Below are positions 27,020 to 35,913 of a DNA stretch of 43,042 nt, in pieces (position 1 is the first letter of the stretch; every line of letters starts with the position of its first letter). The notes below the pieces were generated by a model, which worked only from the letters and a program-made list of their open reading frames with translations, was not told the origin of the DNA and made no database searches. Location of the stretch: NCBI GenBank assembly GCA_947628515.1, contig CANRAG010000008.1, positions 1 through 43,042 on the forward strand. Direction: 5' to 3'. The translations under genes and the position numbers were made by a program. The DNA comes from an uncultured Clostridia bacterium (GTDB lineage Bacteria; Bacillota; Clostridia; UBA1381).

Positions 27020-28633
27020 TTATTTATTCACTTCTTCATACCATTCTTCCGCTTCCTTCTCAAGAGTCGCCCCACCGCTTGAACGCCATTTTTCCACAAA
27101 TTTGTCAAAATAGTCAACCGGCTTCGCTCCGGTGATAATATCAATATAGCTCTCCTCCTCGATTTTGTTCAACTCGGCGCTGTACATATTTTCCGACGGG
27201 AGCGAGATATACAGTCTGTTATTTGGCATATACTGCTCGTCAAAGCCTTTCGGAACAGCCCAGTCGTCTCGCGGGGTTTCTATTCTTCCGGCATCGGGGA
27301 AGCTCGGTGTGAACAAATTAAATCCGAATTTGTTCTTGTTCCTGTACTCCTCATTCTTCCAGTCGCCGAGATAAACCGTTCTCTTGTAGGTCTTGCCGTT
27401 AGTTGAAACCGCATCCTCATAATCCCATACTACTCCGCGCTCACCGGTATTTACATAATCAAAGTTTTCCTTTGATGCGTAGATGTCGTTATAGATTTCA
27501 AGCAATCTGCTGAACTTTTCCTCATCCTCCACCAACGCTTTACTAAACATCCATCTTTCGCCTCTGACATATTCCTGCTTCGGATATGTTTTCTGCGTCT
27601 CTTTTGAAAGATACGGCGGAATTCCGCTGATTTCCAGGCTGTCGGCAGCCTCCGGATTCAGCTTCTCCAGTTCATACCTATCCTGCCCCGAAGTGCTTGC
27701 ATCCGAATCCACATATGCCTTCGGCTCCCAGTGATAACTCATTCCGTGAGTGGTAAATCCGATAATTCCGTTTACGAACTGATGCGAAATTGCCCAGTAG
27801 CCGCCCTTGTTCTCTCCCGTGATAAATTCCGGATCCAGAACGCCGTCCTTGTACCATTTATGCAGTCTCGCCAGAGCTTCCTTCATCTCCGGCTGTACTG
27901 AGGAATATACCAGCTTACCGTCACGCTCCATCCAATATCCCTGCGGTGTGCCGGTCTGCCCCATAGTCGGAACATATCCGTACGCAGCAAATACCGCGAG
28001 CATACCTGATCTTGAAAGGCCATAAGTATCTTTCTTTCCATTGCCGTCCGGGTCCTCATTTGTAAACTTATAAAACGCTTCTTCGTACTCGTCCAACGTC
28101 TCCGGCGTTTTATCAATCCCCACATTTTTGAGCCAGTCGCCCCGCCATACCATCGGAATGCCTGTTGCGCCAGCGCCCACTGAGAATGATGGCAGCGAAT
28201 ACAGCTCACCATTGATATAATAGTATTTCAGAATATCCGGCGCATCCTCTTCAAGGCGTTTTAGCACATTCGGCGCTTTTTCCTCCAAAGTTTCCATGGG
28301 AATAGGAGCCACAACGCCCTGATCAACATATTTCTGCGCCGCCGCCGCACTTTTTATATAAATAATATCCGGCACTTCGCCACCCGCAAGCTTTAGATTT
28401 AAAATTTCTTCATACTTCTGCCATTCTACATTCCATACGTCAAGATTAATATTGTATTTGTCCTCAACCGCTTTGAGCTGTACAGCATCCGGGTTTACTG
28501 TCCCGGTCTGGTACATCGTCATCGAATATGTGTATTTCCCGTTCCCCTCCACAGGCGCGGTCTTTTGTCCGCATCCCGATACAGCGGCTGTCAGCACAGA
28601 TACCGCCAAAACAAATTTAACTGTTTTTTTCAT
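27020..28633 (-). CDS. Carbohydrate ABC transporter solute-binding lipoprotein
   Basis: The 537-residue product begins MKKTVKFVLAVSVL and has a lipobox ending in VSGC with the lipidated cysteine at residue 21. The ATG at 28633 has AAAGGA eight bases upstream. The body is the two-lobed fold of family 1 extracellular solute-binding proteins, and the long form resembles LplA/YtcQ-type proteins that bind oligosaccharides. It lies 21 bp after the second permease gene and 30 bp before the surface lyase, so it should capture oligosaccharides released at the surface. Confidence 0.9.
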   Translation of the reverse strand: MKKTVKFVLAVSVLTAAVSGCGQKTAPVEGNGKYTYSMTMYQTGTVNPDAVQLKAVEDKYNINLDVWNVEWQKYEEILNLKLAGGEVPDIIYIKSAAAAQKYVDQGVVAPIPMETLEEKAPNVLKRLEEDAPDILKYYYINGELYSLPSFSVGAGATGIPMVWRGDWLKNVGIDKTPETLDEYEEAFYKFTNEDPDGNGKKDTYGLSRSGMLAVFAAYGYVPTMGQTGTPQGYWMERDGKLVYSSVQPEMKEALARLHKWYKDGVLDPEFITGENKGGYWAISHQFVNGIIGFTTHGMSYHWEPKAYVDSDASTSGQDRYELEKLNPEAADSLEISGIPPYLSKETQKTYPKQEYVRGERWMFSKALVEDEEKFSRLLEIYNDIYASKENFDYVNTGERGVVWDYEDAVSTNGKTYKRTVYLGDWKNEEYRNKNKFGFNLFTPSFPDAGRIETPRDDWAVPKGFDEQYMPNNRLYISLPSENMYSAELNKIEEESYIDIITGAKPVDYFDKFVEKWRSSGGATLEKEAEEWYEEVNK

Positions 28634-28654
28634 GGTCATTTTCCTTTCTTAAAA

Positions 28655-29530
28655 TCAACCTTTAACCGAGCCTATCATTACGCCCTTTACAAAATACTTC
28701 TGTATAAACGGATACACCACAAGGATTGGTACAGTCGTAACAATTACCGTAGTCGCCTTTATCGTTTCCGTATTTACATGCATTGCTTCCTCCTCCGCAT
28801 TCGGATTCATCATATCCTGTGTTCCTTCAAGAATAATCCTTCTCATTACAACCTGCAAAACCTGCTTCTTTGCAGTCTGCGTGTAGATTAAGCTGTCGAA
28901 CCATGCGTTCCAGTGCCCCACCGCTACCCAAAGGGTAATGGTAGCGATAATAGGCATGGATACAGGTATTATAATCTTCCATAAAATAATTAAATCGTTT
29001 GCGCCGTCAATCCTTGCCGATTCCTCCAGACTGTCCGGAATATTCATAAAGAAGTTCCGCGCTATAATTACATTGTAGGCGCTTATTGCCGAGGGCAGCA
29101 CCAACGCCCATATCGAATCCATCAATCCCAGTGTCTTTACCAAAAGATATGACGGGATGGTTCCACCGCTCACAAACATAGTAATTACTACGAATGAAGT
29201 AAAAAACTTCTTATGAACCAAATATTTCTTTGACAGCGGATATGCGGTCAGGATTGTACATATTACCGCAATCAGCGTTCCCAAAGCCGTTCTTGCAACC
29301 GTATTTATAAATCCCGATAGGATTGCGCTGTCCGACAATACCTTAATATAGTTTTCCACGGTGAGCCTTGGCGGTATTATATACATCCGCGTAAGCGGCA
29401 CGTCTCCGCTTGTAAACGACAATGTCAACAGATACCAGAACGGATAAAGAGTGGCAAGGCAGATTATCACCAATAGTATCACGATGGTTGTATCCGCGAT
29501 GATATTACTTTTACTGCGATATTTTTTCAT
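28655..29530 (-). CDS. Carbohydrate ABC transporter permease, YtcP/LplC type
   Basis: A CUT1-family inner-membrane permease of about 291 residues with six predicted membrane segments. The loop that docks on the ATPase is visible as EESARIDGANDLIILWKIIIP. I chose the ATG at 29530 because the product then begins MKKYRSKSNIIAD, as is usual in this family, with GGGGAG upstream. A longer start at 29563 would overlap the preceding gene by 7 bp and has no clear binding site. No ATP-binding subunit is encoded in the operon. In related systems a shared MsmK-type ATPase serves many transporters. Confidence 0.9.
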   Translation of the reverse strand: MKKYRSKSNIIADTTIVILLVIICLATLYPFWYLLTLSFTSGDVPLTRMYIIPPRLTVENYIKVLSDSAILSGFINTVARTALGTLIAVICTILTAYPLSKKYLVHKKFFTSFVVITMFVSGGTIPSYLLVKTLGLMDSIWALVLPSAISAYNVIIARNFFMNIPDSLEESARIDGANDLIILWKIIIPVSMPIIATITLWVAVGHWNAWFDSLIYTQTAKKQVLQVVMRRIILEGTQDMMNPNAEEEAMHVNTETIKATTVIVTTVPILVVYPFIQKYFVKGVMIGSVKG

Positions 29531-29556
29531 CTTGATTGTGTTCTCCCCTTTCGCTT

Positions 29557-30507
29557 TTACCATATAGCGTAATCATTAATCCTTCGGCAAATCATGTTTG
29601 TACCCAGAACCAGAACTACCGAAATGATATTTTTAAACAAACCTACCGCAGTTGCAAAACTGTATTCCATATCAACAAGACCGGCTCTGTAAGTATAAGT
29701 ACTCAGGACATCTCCAACATCATATACGGCTGTATTGTACAGATTAAATACTTGGTCAAAATCATCATTAATCAAACCGCCGACGGCAAGTATAAGCATA
29801 ATTGTAATAACCGGCATGATTTCAGGTATTGTAATGTGGATTACCAGCCGAAACCGGTTTGCGCCGTCAATCATTGCGGCTTCATGGATTTGCCGATCAG
29901 ATGATGTGAGCGCGGCAAGGTATATGATTGAACCCCAGCCTATACTCTTCCAGACGTGCGAAACCACCAGTACGCCGCGAAAATATCTTGAATCCGCAAG
30001 GAAATAAATCGGATCAAATCCCAGAGCCTTCAATACGATATTTACAGGACCGGTTGACGGGGATAGAAGCTGCATCAGTATTCCGCCCAGAACAACCCAT
30101 GATACAAAATGCGGAAGATAGCTCACCGTCTGCACACACTTTTTAAATTTATTGTTGGTAACCTCGTTTAAAATCAGCGAAAATATAATCGGCGCCGGAA
30201 ATCCTACCACAAATTTCCACATACTGATAACTAAGGTATTCTTGAACACCTGCCAAAAACTTTCCAAACCGAATAAATGCTTAAAATGCTTCAACCCAGC
30301 CCATGAGCTTCCCAAGATACCTTCTGTAAATTTATAGTCCTTAAATGCAATCACCACACCGTAAAGCGGTATATAATGAAAAACTATAAAATATATAAAA
30401 GCCGGTATAAGCATCATTAGAAGATAGCGCTGTTTCCAGTAAACACTTCCCTTTAAAGCGGTAACCGATACTTTTTTTTCTTTCTTTGTTTTATTCAGCT
30501 TTACCAT
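29557..30507 (-). CDS. Carbohydrate ABC transporter permease, LplB type
   Basis: A 316-residue CUT1 permease with a charged N-terminus (KLNKTKKEKK) and six predicted membrane segments starting LLMMLIPAFIYFIVF. The ATPase-docking loop is EAAMIDGANRFRLVIHITIPE. AAGGGAG precedes the ATG by 8 bp. The gene overlaps the end of the GH105 gene by 17 bp and pairs with the YtcP-type permease that follows, forming the membrane channel for an oligosaccharide. Confidence 0.92.
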   Translation of the reverse strand: MVKLNKTKKEKKVSVTALKGSVYWKQRYLLMMLIPAFIYFIVFHYIPLYGVVIAFKDYKFTEGILGSSWAGLKHFKHLFGLESFWQVFKNTLVISMWKFVVGFPAPIIFSLILNEVTNNKFKKCVQTVSYLPHFVSWVVLGGILMQLLSPSTGPVNIVLKALGFDPIYFLADSRYFRGVLVVSHVWKSIGWGSIIYLAALTSSDRQIHEAAMIDGANRFRLVIHITIPEIMPVITIMLILAVGGLINDDFDQVFNLYNTAVYDVGDVLSTYTYRAGLVDMEYSFATAVGLFKNIISVVLVLGTNMICRRINDYAIW

Positions 30508-31543
30508 TGTAGTTTCTCCCTTCCGCTTTGTACAGCTCGCAGAGCATAAGCAGCACTAACCCCTGCCCGTAAAGAGTGGGCAGCACTTCAATTGTGTTAT
30601 ATTCTTCAACCGTGTCCATGATTGGGGTTCCGCCCGATACATCCACGACCGTTCCGTCTACGTCAATTCGGTTCATAACGCCCCGCACAGCCCTTTTCCA
30701 CACATCCTCATACGCGCTGCTTATGTATCCATCCTTAATTCCTCTAAGCACACCATAAGCGATTGCGGCGGTTGCGGATGTTTCGGGATAGCCGTCCGGG
30801 CGGTCAAGCACAGTGTAGAACATGCCATCTTCACGTTGGTACCGAGCATAGGCCTTTACTTGCTCGTTAAGTGAGCGAATGATTTCATCCCTCCCTTTAA
30901 AATTCTCAGGAAGAAGTTCTAAGATTTCAACCGTGCTTACAGTAACCCATGCGTTCCCTCTAGCCCATCTTGCCGCCGAAAGATGATTATCAAACCGCTC
31001 AGAATAACCGTGGAAGAACACACCACTTTTCGTGTCCTTCAAATATTTGTGGTGCAGAAACAACTGCTTTGCGGCCTCCCCCGAATACTTTTCGTCCCCT
31101 GTGGCTTTGCCCAGCTTGGCAAGCATAATACATACCATAAAGAGTGTATCCGCCCACATCTGTCCGGAGAACTTAACCCCGGCCTCCGTAACCGTATGCT
31201 CCAGTGAGCCGTTGTTCAATCTCGGTGCCGAATATATAATATAATCCGCGACGTTTTTCACAAGCTCTGTTTCGGCGTCTCCCTTAAAAGCCAAAATCGT
31301 CATAACCGGAGCGGTAGAATTAACCGTCCGCAACTCGTATGCCTCATCCCTATGACGCGCAATCCAAGCATTGAGAAACACGCCTGCACTTTCCTCTCTT
31401 AAATACTCCCATACACGCTCTATCCCGTACAAGCCCACGCCCGGCACCCAATCGAACCTATCGATATTCATTATAGCACTCTTCGAATCCCGTCCGTTAA
31501 TTGCACGTTTTAGAACAACCTCAATCAAAGCTCTGTCCACCAC
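30491..31543 (-). CDS. GH105-type unsaturated glycuronyl hydrolase
   Basis: This 350-residue protein lacks a signal peptide and is alpha/alpha-barrel-like. It resembles YteR/GH105 and GH88 enzymes, which hydrolyse the 4,5-unsaturated uronic acid left at the end of oligosaccharides by polysaccharide lyases. The probable catalytic Asp is D132 in SGQMWADTLFM; other family-like motifs are RWARGNAWV and the C-terminal YGQGLVLL. Translation starts at GTG (31543, or the next codon, also GTG) with AAAGGA upstream. It is the first gene of the operon. Rhamnogalacturonan, other pectic or glycosaminoglycan-type substrates are all possible. Confidence 0.85.
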   Translation of the reverse strand: MVDRALIEVVLKRAINGRDSKSAIMNIDRFDWVPGVGLYGIERVWEYLREESAGVFLNAWIARHRDEAYELRTVNSTAPVMTILAFKGDAETELVKNVADYIIYSAPRLNNGSLEHTVTEAGVKFSGQMWADTLFMVCIMLAKLGKATGDEKYSGEAAKQLFLHHKYLKDTKSGVFFHGYSERFDNHLSAARWARGNAWVTVSTVEILELLPENFKGRDEIIRSLNEQVKAYARYQREDGMFYTVLDRPDGYPETSATAAIAYGVLRGIKDGYISSAYEDVWKRAVRGVMNRIDVDGTVVDVSGGTPIMDTVEEYNTIEVLPTLYGQGLVLLMLCELYKAEGRNYNGKAE

Positions 31544-31870
31544 TTTTTCTAAATCCTTTCTGTCCCTGCGAACCGTTTATTTGTTACAATTCACCTATAC
31601 CATTCAATTAAGGAATACCATATTTGGATGATTCCTTTTATAGATAGCATAATAACGCTCAGTAATCGCTTTATATTCATGGCTGAATAGTAACGTTTAT
31701 TTTGCACGATGATTTTAGTTTTGTACACCGCTCTATCTGATTTCAGTCTATCATTTTCAACAAAAACAATCAATACAAAATCTTTCGTATTATATAACAT
31801 ATTAAATCACTTGGATTAAAACCGTGTTCTTTTGATTGCGCAAAGCTCGTTTTTCCGCTGTTTTTACCCA
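31544..31870. other. Intergenic region upstream of the polysaccharide operon
   Basis: This 327-bp AT-rich stretch should hold the operon promoter and the binding site of the AraC-type regulator. I see no convincing sigma-A pair: the best -10-like element (TATAAT on the minus strand, 31789-31794) lacks a -35, which would fit an activator-dependent promoter. A 69-codon frame here has no ribosome binding site or recognisable features. Confidence 0.4.
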
Positions 31871-31910
31871 TATAAAGGGACTGCCGCAAAATTGCGGCAG
31901 TCCCTTTATA
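31871..31910. terminator. Perfect 40-bp palindrome, bidirectional-type terminator
   Basis: Two perfect 19-bp arms (TATAAAGGGACTGCCGCAA and its complement) flank a 2-base loop. The arm ends supply a short A/T tract on each side. It lies 18 bp downstream of the AraC-type gene and separates it from the operon promoter region. Confidence 0.75.
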
Positions 31911-31928
31911 AAATCATGAAATATGTAA

Positions 31929-34223
31929 TTACAAATGTTTGGTGCGGTAGACCTTTGGCGTCACGCCATATTTTTCCTTAAATTTTTTTATAAAGTAATG
32001 CGTTGTGTTATAACCCACCATCCCGGCAATATTCTCAATACTGACATTTCCGCTTAGCAACATCTTTGCCGCCTTCTCCATTCTGAGGTTTGTGACATAA
32101 GCACTGAAATTCATTCCCGTATGCTCCTTAAATACCTTACTGAGATATTGCGGACTGAGGAATACCTTCTCTGCCACCAAATTTAAGGACAACTCCGATG
32201 CCAGATTTTCTGTGATATATGCCTTCGCATTTTCCACAATTGCGGCCGAATTCTCATTCATATTTATTTTCAAATACTCCAGCACACGCCCAACCAGACT
32301 GTCAAGCCAATCTTCAAACTCATATACATCGCCAATCTCATCAAAAATATTCATCATTGTTTCATCCAGAAGCTCAGCAGACTTGATATTATTTGCCTTC
32401 ATATACCGTGAAACAACCGATACCAGTTCCATCAGTTTCGTATTGCAGTATGATGCTTTGTACTCACCGTTAACCAAATCATCAATAATAATATGCGCCG
32501 ATTTTTTACACCCCGACACACTGCCCGTATTTAGAAACTTTTTGAATTCTTCTATATGGAAATCCGGCATGGTCGCCCCGCACTCTTCCCTACCGATAAT
32601 ATCGTCGCCAAAAGCAACGCTCAGCTTCGGCATCAAGAAACGATATTTCAGCGCATCGGCAACGCAATCAAAGGATTTGTATATCTCCGTCGGAGTTTTT
32701 ACGATGCTGCCTATAATCATAACACAGCTCAGATAATAATTTGACGCGATATAATCCTCAAAATACTGAGCCTCCTGCATTAATGCCGTGCGGTCGTCCG
32801 TTTCATGCGCACCTACGAGAACAATGCTGTCCGCATCAAGCTGGGCAGCAAGATAAGAGGATGTGCCGTTATCCAAGCTCTCAATCTCGCTTATGATATT
32901 ATAAAGTATCGCGCTACTGTTTTCGACGGAAAGCTTTTTCATTACTTTTTTATCCAGTTTAATCGCCGATGCCGTATAGAAATTACCGCCGAATTTTTTG
33001 CCGATAACATGTAAAAACTCATCCATCTCCTCAATAGTATTCAACTTATGATAAATCAGCGACTGAACGATGTTATTTTTAATAAGTGGCTTGTTATTTT
33101 CAATCGTTTCTTCCAAATTCGTAATCGCGCCGCTCATATTCATAAAAGCATTGTTTATGATTTCATACTCATTCTCCGATATGACTCTCCCATCATCACC
33201 GCGTAGCTTTTTTATAATATTTTTCATAGGGTTATATATACTTTTTGTGAAGAAATTGGAAATAAGAAGAACTAATACGATTGTAATCAGGCATACTCCA
33301 AGCATGATAAATCCGATAATCTTCGACGCTCGGTAAAAATCACTCGCGGATTTTATATTAATAACCATCCAATTATATCTGTCTATGGATGAATAAGACA
33401 CAACACTATTTGCATCGTTCACTTTGCATTTAAGAAATCCGTGATCGCTCCCCGACTCCGCAATTTTTTTAAAATAATCCTGATTACTGATATTATGTGG
33501 ATATTCCACCGTTTCGGTTGAACTAATCACGCTTCCTTGTCTGTCCACAAGCAACAGCATTGATTCTGCACCGGCTGTTTTACGCATAATATCGGCAAAT
33601 ACATCTTCTCTGATTTCGCAAAACAAATATGCGTCTCTCGTCTTTGCGCCGCTGTGTGGCAGAGTTCGAGCCAAAATACAGCCATTTTGCTTGGAATATG
33701 AAAAAACACTGTCCAGAGACACCGTAGGCAAATAATAAAATCCTTTTCTGATTTCTATCATACTATCAAACCATGACGGCTTTTGATTTATCGTCGCGGC
33801 TTTACTGTTTATGATACCGTTTGTCCCAATCAGCGTATCGGATTCCGCCTCATATATGTATAAATTCATGCACCAATCGGCATTCAGGATCTGCTTCTCC
33901 GCAAGATTTTTGCTGACGTCCTTTATTTTTATATAATCTATTTTATCTCCCGATCGAAAATTCTGATATTCATGTAAATCATCATCGCTTGAAATAATGC
34001 TCAGGTACAGCGCGTCCGATTTTTCCAGAATATCCTTATCCATAAAATCTTTTAGATTATCCAGAATAATATTATTGGAAGCTTCAATCTGCTTATTAAA
34101 ATATGATTTATATATAATACTCGCAAGCACACCTATAAGCAACACGGATAGAGCGGCAATTAAAATATATGATGCTGAAAGCTTGAATAAAACAGTATTA
34201 AATCTTCTGAATTTATTGCTCAC
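31929..34223 (-). CDS. Membrane-spanning AraC-type transcriptional regulator
   Basis: The 764-residue protein starts at GTG (34223) with AAAGGGA upstream. A membrane segment at about 13-37, an extracytoplasmic Cache-like sensor (about 38-298) and a second membrane segment (about 299-324) are followed by a cytoplasmic linker and a C-terminal AraC DNA-binding domain (about 668-764) with two helix-turn-helix units (LSLNLVAEKVFLSPQYLSKVFKE and VSIENIAGMVGY). Such one-protein sensors are known to activate neighbouring CUT1 transporter and CAZyme operons in Firmicutes. It lies directly upstream of the polysaccharide operon on the same strand, with a terminator between, so it probably senses the extracellular sugar and activates that operon. 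Confidence 0.9.
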   Translation of the reverse strand: MSNKFRRFNTVLFKLSASYILIAALSVLLIGVLASIIYKSYFNKQIEASNNIILDNLKDFMDKDILEKSDALYLSIISSDDDLHEYQNFRSGDKIDYIKIKDVSKNLAEKQILNADWCMNLYIYEAESDTLIGTNGIINSKAATINQKPSWFDSMIEIRKGFYYLPTVSLDSVFSYSKQNGCILARTLPHSGAKTRDAYLFCEIREDVFADIMRKTAGAESMLLLVDRQGSVISSTETVEYPHNISNQDYFKKIAESGSDHGFLKCKVNDANSVVSYSSIDRYNWMVINIKSASDFYRASKIIGFIMLGVCLITIVLVLLISNFFTKSIYNPMKNIIKKLRGDDGRVISENEYEIINNAFMNMSGAITNLEETIENNKPLIKNNIVQSLIYHKLNTIEEMDEFLHVIGKKFGGNFYTASAIKLDKKVMKKLSVENSSAILYNIISEIESLDNGTSSYLAAQLDADSIVLVGAHETDDRTALMQEAQYFEDYIASNYYLSCVMIIGSIVKTPTEIYKSFDCVADALKYRFLMPKLSVAFGDDIIGREECGATMPDFHIEEFKKFLNTGSVSGCKKSAHIIIDDLVNGEYKASYCNTKLMELVSVVSRYMKANNIKSAELLDETMMNIFDEIGDVYEFEDWLDSLVGRVLEYLKINMNENSAAIVENAKAYITENLASELSLNLVAEKVFLSPQYLSKVFKEHTGMNFSAYVTNLRMEKAAKMLLSGNVSIENIAGMVGYNTTHYFIKKFKEKYGVTPKVYRTKHL

Positions 34224-34287
34224 ATTTTTTCATCCCTTTGCTTTTCCGGAGTATATTCTAAGTCATTTTTACTAAAATCACTATTGT

Positions 34288-34316
34288 ATTATATCACAAA
34301 TTTATCAAAATTTCAA
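34288..34316 (-). promoter_or_regulatory. Sigma-A promoter of the AraC-type regulator gene
   Basis: On the minus strand, TTGAAA (34311-34316) and TATAAT (34288-34293) are spaced by 17 bp. It is divergent from the metA promoter. Confidence 0.72.
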
Positions 34317-34378
34317 GTCTGAAATTACTGTTAAGTTTTCCCATGTGTTTAAACCCGTGGAATATCATAACATTCCGC

Positions 34379-34407
34379 TTGACAACCTTACCGGTTTAAG
34401 GTATAAT
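34379..34407 (+). promoter_or_regulatory. Sigma-A promoter of metA
   Basis: TTGACA (34379-34384) and TATAAT (34402-34407) are perfect hexamers with a 17-bp spacer. The leader is only about 30 nt, so there is no room for an S-adenosylmethionine riboswitch or T-box. Confidence 0.85.
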
Positions 34408-34443
34408 AAATAAACAGACAAAACACAAAGGAGTGTTTGATTT

Positions 34444-35361
34444 ATGCCGATTAAAATACCTGACAAGCTGCCCGCGACAAAGCAGCTCGCCAAGGAAAAT
34501 ATATTTGTAATGACGGAGAAACGCGCGGCGTCGCAGGATATAAGACCGCTTAAGATTGCGATTGTAAATATCATGCCCGAAAAGGTCAAGACGGAAACGC
34601 AGCTTTTGCGCCTGCTTTCAAATTCGCCGCTCCAATGCGAGGTTGACCTTATCCAGATGTCCACGCACACATCCAAAACCACATCGGAGGAGCATCTCTC
34701 CACATTCTATAAAAGCTTTGAGGATATAAAAAATCATAAATATGACGGCATGATTATAACCGGCGCGCCCGTTGAAAATATACCCTATGAGGAGGTTGAC
34801 TACTGGGATGAGCTTACCGAAATAATGGAATGGACCAAAACACACGTCACCTCAACGCTTCATATATGCTGGGGCGCTCAGGCGGGGCTGTATTATCATT
34901 ACGGAGTTCCCAAGCATCAGCTTCCCGAAAAGTGTTCGGGCGTGTTCCGTCATAGGGTAAGACGCCGTACCGCAAAGCTGGTTCGCGGCTTCGACAGCGT
35001 TTTCTACGCGCCGCACTCGCGTCATACCGAGGTTCGCGCCGAGGATATAAAAAAGGTTCCGGAGCTTGAAATACTCTGTGACTCCGCCGAAGCGGGAGTA
35101 TATGTTGTCACAACCAAAAAGGGGCGAAGGATTTTTGTAATGGGACATAGCGAATATGATCCCGATACGCTCAAGGACGAGTATTTCCGTGACCTGGAGA
35201 AGGGGCTGAACCCGAAAATCCCCGCGCATTATTTCCCGCATGACGACCCGAACGGCAGGCCGATTGTCCGCTGGCGCTCGCACGCGCATCTTCTTTTTGC
35301 GAACTGGCTTAACTATTTCGTGTATCAGATTACGCCGTATAATATTGATGATATTAAATAA
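34444..35361 (+). CDS. metA: Homoserine O-acyltransferase, predicted acetyl-CoA specific
   Basis: This 305-residue cytoplasmic enzyme activates homoserine in methionine synthesis. The catalytic cysteine is C142 (HICWGAQ), with H235 and E237 in MGHSEYD completing the triad. Residue 111 (TGAPVE) is glutamate. In this family Glu111 is known to select acetyl-CoA and Gly111 succinyl-CoA, so the product should be O-acetylhomoserine despite the MetA fold. AAGGAG lies 10 bp before the ATG, and a consensus promoter lies just upstream. A DMT transporter gene follows after 51 bp. Confidence 0.96.
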   Translation: MPIKIPDKLPATKQLAKENIFVMTEKRAASQDIRPLKIAIVNIMPEKVKTETQLLRLLSNSPLQCEVDLIQMSTHTSKTTSEEHLSTFYKSFEDIKNHKYDGMIITGAPVENIPYEEVDYWDELTEIMEWTKTHVTSTLHICWGAQAGLYYHYGVPKHQLPEKCSGVFRHRVRRRTAKLVRGFDSVFYAPHSRHTEVRAEDIKKVPELEILCDSAEAGVYVVTTKKGRRIFVMGHSEYDPDTLKDEYFRDLEKGLNPKIPAHYFPHDDPNGRPIVRWRSHAHLLFANWLNYFVYQITPYNIDDIK

Positions 35362-35412
35362 TAGGATAAAAAACGAATTTTAATCCCATAATAATTACAA
35401 GGAGTGATTTTT

Positions 35413-35841
35413 ATGGGATTTGTTTTTGCGGTTATATCCGGCGCGGCAATGAGCGTGCAGGGCGTGATGAATACAAGACTCGGCGATAAAATAGGTCTTT
35501 ACGAATCAAATATGTATGTTCAGGGCACCGCGTTCATACTGTCGCTGATTGTAATGTGGCTGTTCGGAAAGGGTAATATTTCAGCCATAACGGGAGTGAA
35601 TAAGCTGTATCTTTTCGGCGGCGTATTGGGGCTTGTGATTACCGTCACGGTTATGCAGGCGGTCGGCAAGCTAAATCCTACGCTCGCCATATCCACTATA
35701 TTGATATCGCAGCTCATTACCGCCGCGCTTATTGACGCTTTCGGACTTATGGAAAGCGAGAAAATAGCGCTTACCTGGTCGAAGTATGTCGGTATCGCGC
35801 TAATGCTTGGCGGCGTTCTGCTGTTTAAATGGCAAAAATAA
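35413..35841 (+). CDS. Small DMT-family transporter (YdcZ/DUF606 type)
   Basis: A 142-residue membrane protein with about five hydrophobic segments and almost no loops (MGFVFAVISGAAMSVQGVMN at the N-terminus; a C-terminal helix ending LLFKWQK). Length and the N-terminal pattern SVQGVMNTRLG match the YdcZ/DUF606 group of the drug/metabolite transporter superfamily. AGGAG sits 8 bp before the ATG at 35413. Substrate is unknown. It probably shares the metA transcript. Confidence 0.85.
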   Translation: MGFVFAVISGAAMSVQGVMNTRLGDKIGLYESNMYVQGTAFILSLIVMWLFGKGNISAITGVNKLYLFGGVLGLVITVTVMQAVGKLNPTLAISTILISQLITAALIDAFGLMESEKIALTWSKYVGIALMLGGVLLFKWQK

Positions 35842-35872
35842 ACGGGCGGACACATAAAGTGTTCACCCGTTT
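35840..35872. terminator. Terminator between convergent genes
   Basis: The stem AAACGGG(C)GGACAC / GTGTTC(A)CCCGTTT has one internal mismatch and a 5-nt loop. The minus-strand tail TTTATTTTT makes it strongest for the anti-sigma transcript; the plus-strand tail TTTAAT is weaker. Confidence 0.75.
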
Positions 35873-35913
35873 AATCATCTTAAAACGACTGACCGATGTT
35901 AATACAAAACGGT

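Noticed and set aside
31591..31800. A 69-codon minus-strand frame upstream of the GH105 gene
   Set aside because: No binding site, no recognisable features, and it lies where the operon promoter should be.
33489..33500. GATATTATGTGG inside the AraC-type gene, identical to 12 bases of the right crossover site
   Set aside because: It lacks the inner arm and full spacer context and lies within coding sequence; chance match in AT-rich DNA.
34385..34443. A methionine-responsive riboswitch or T-box before metA
   Set aside because: The promoter is about 37 bp from the start codon, leaving a leader far too short for either.
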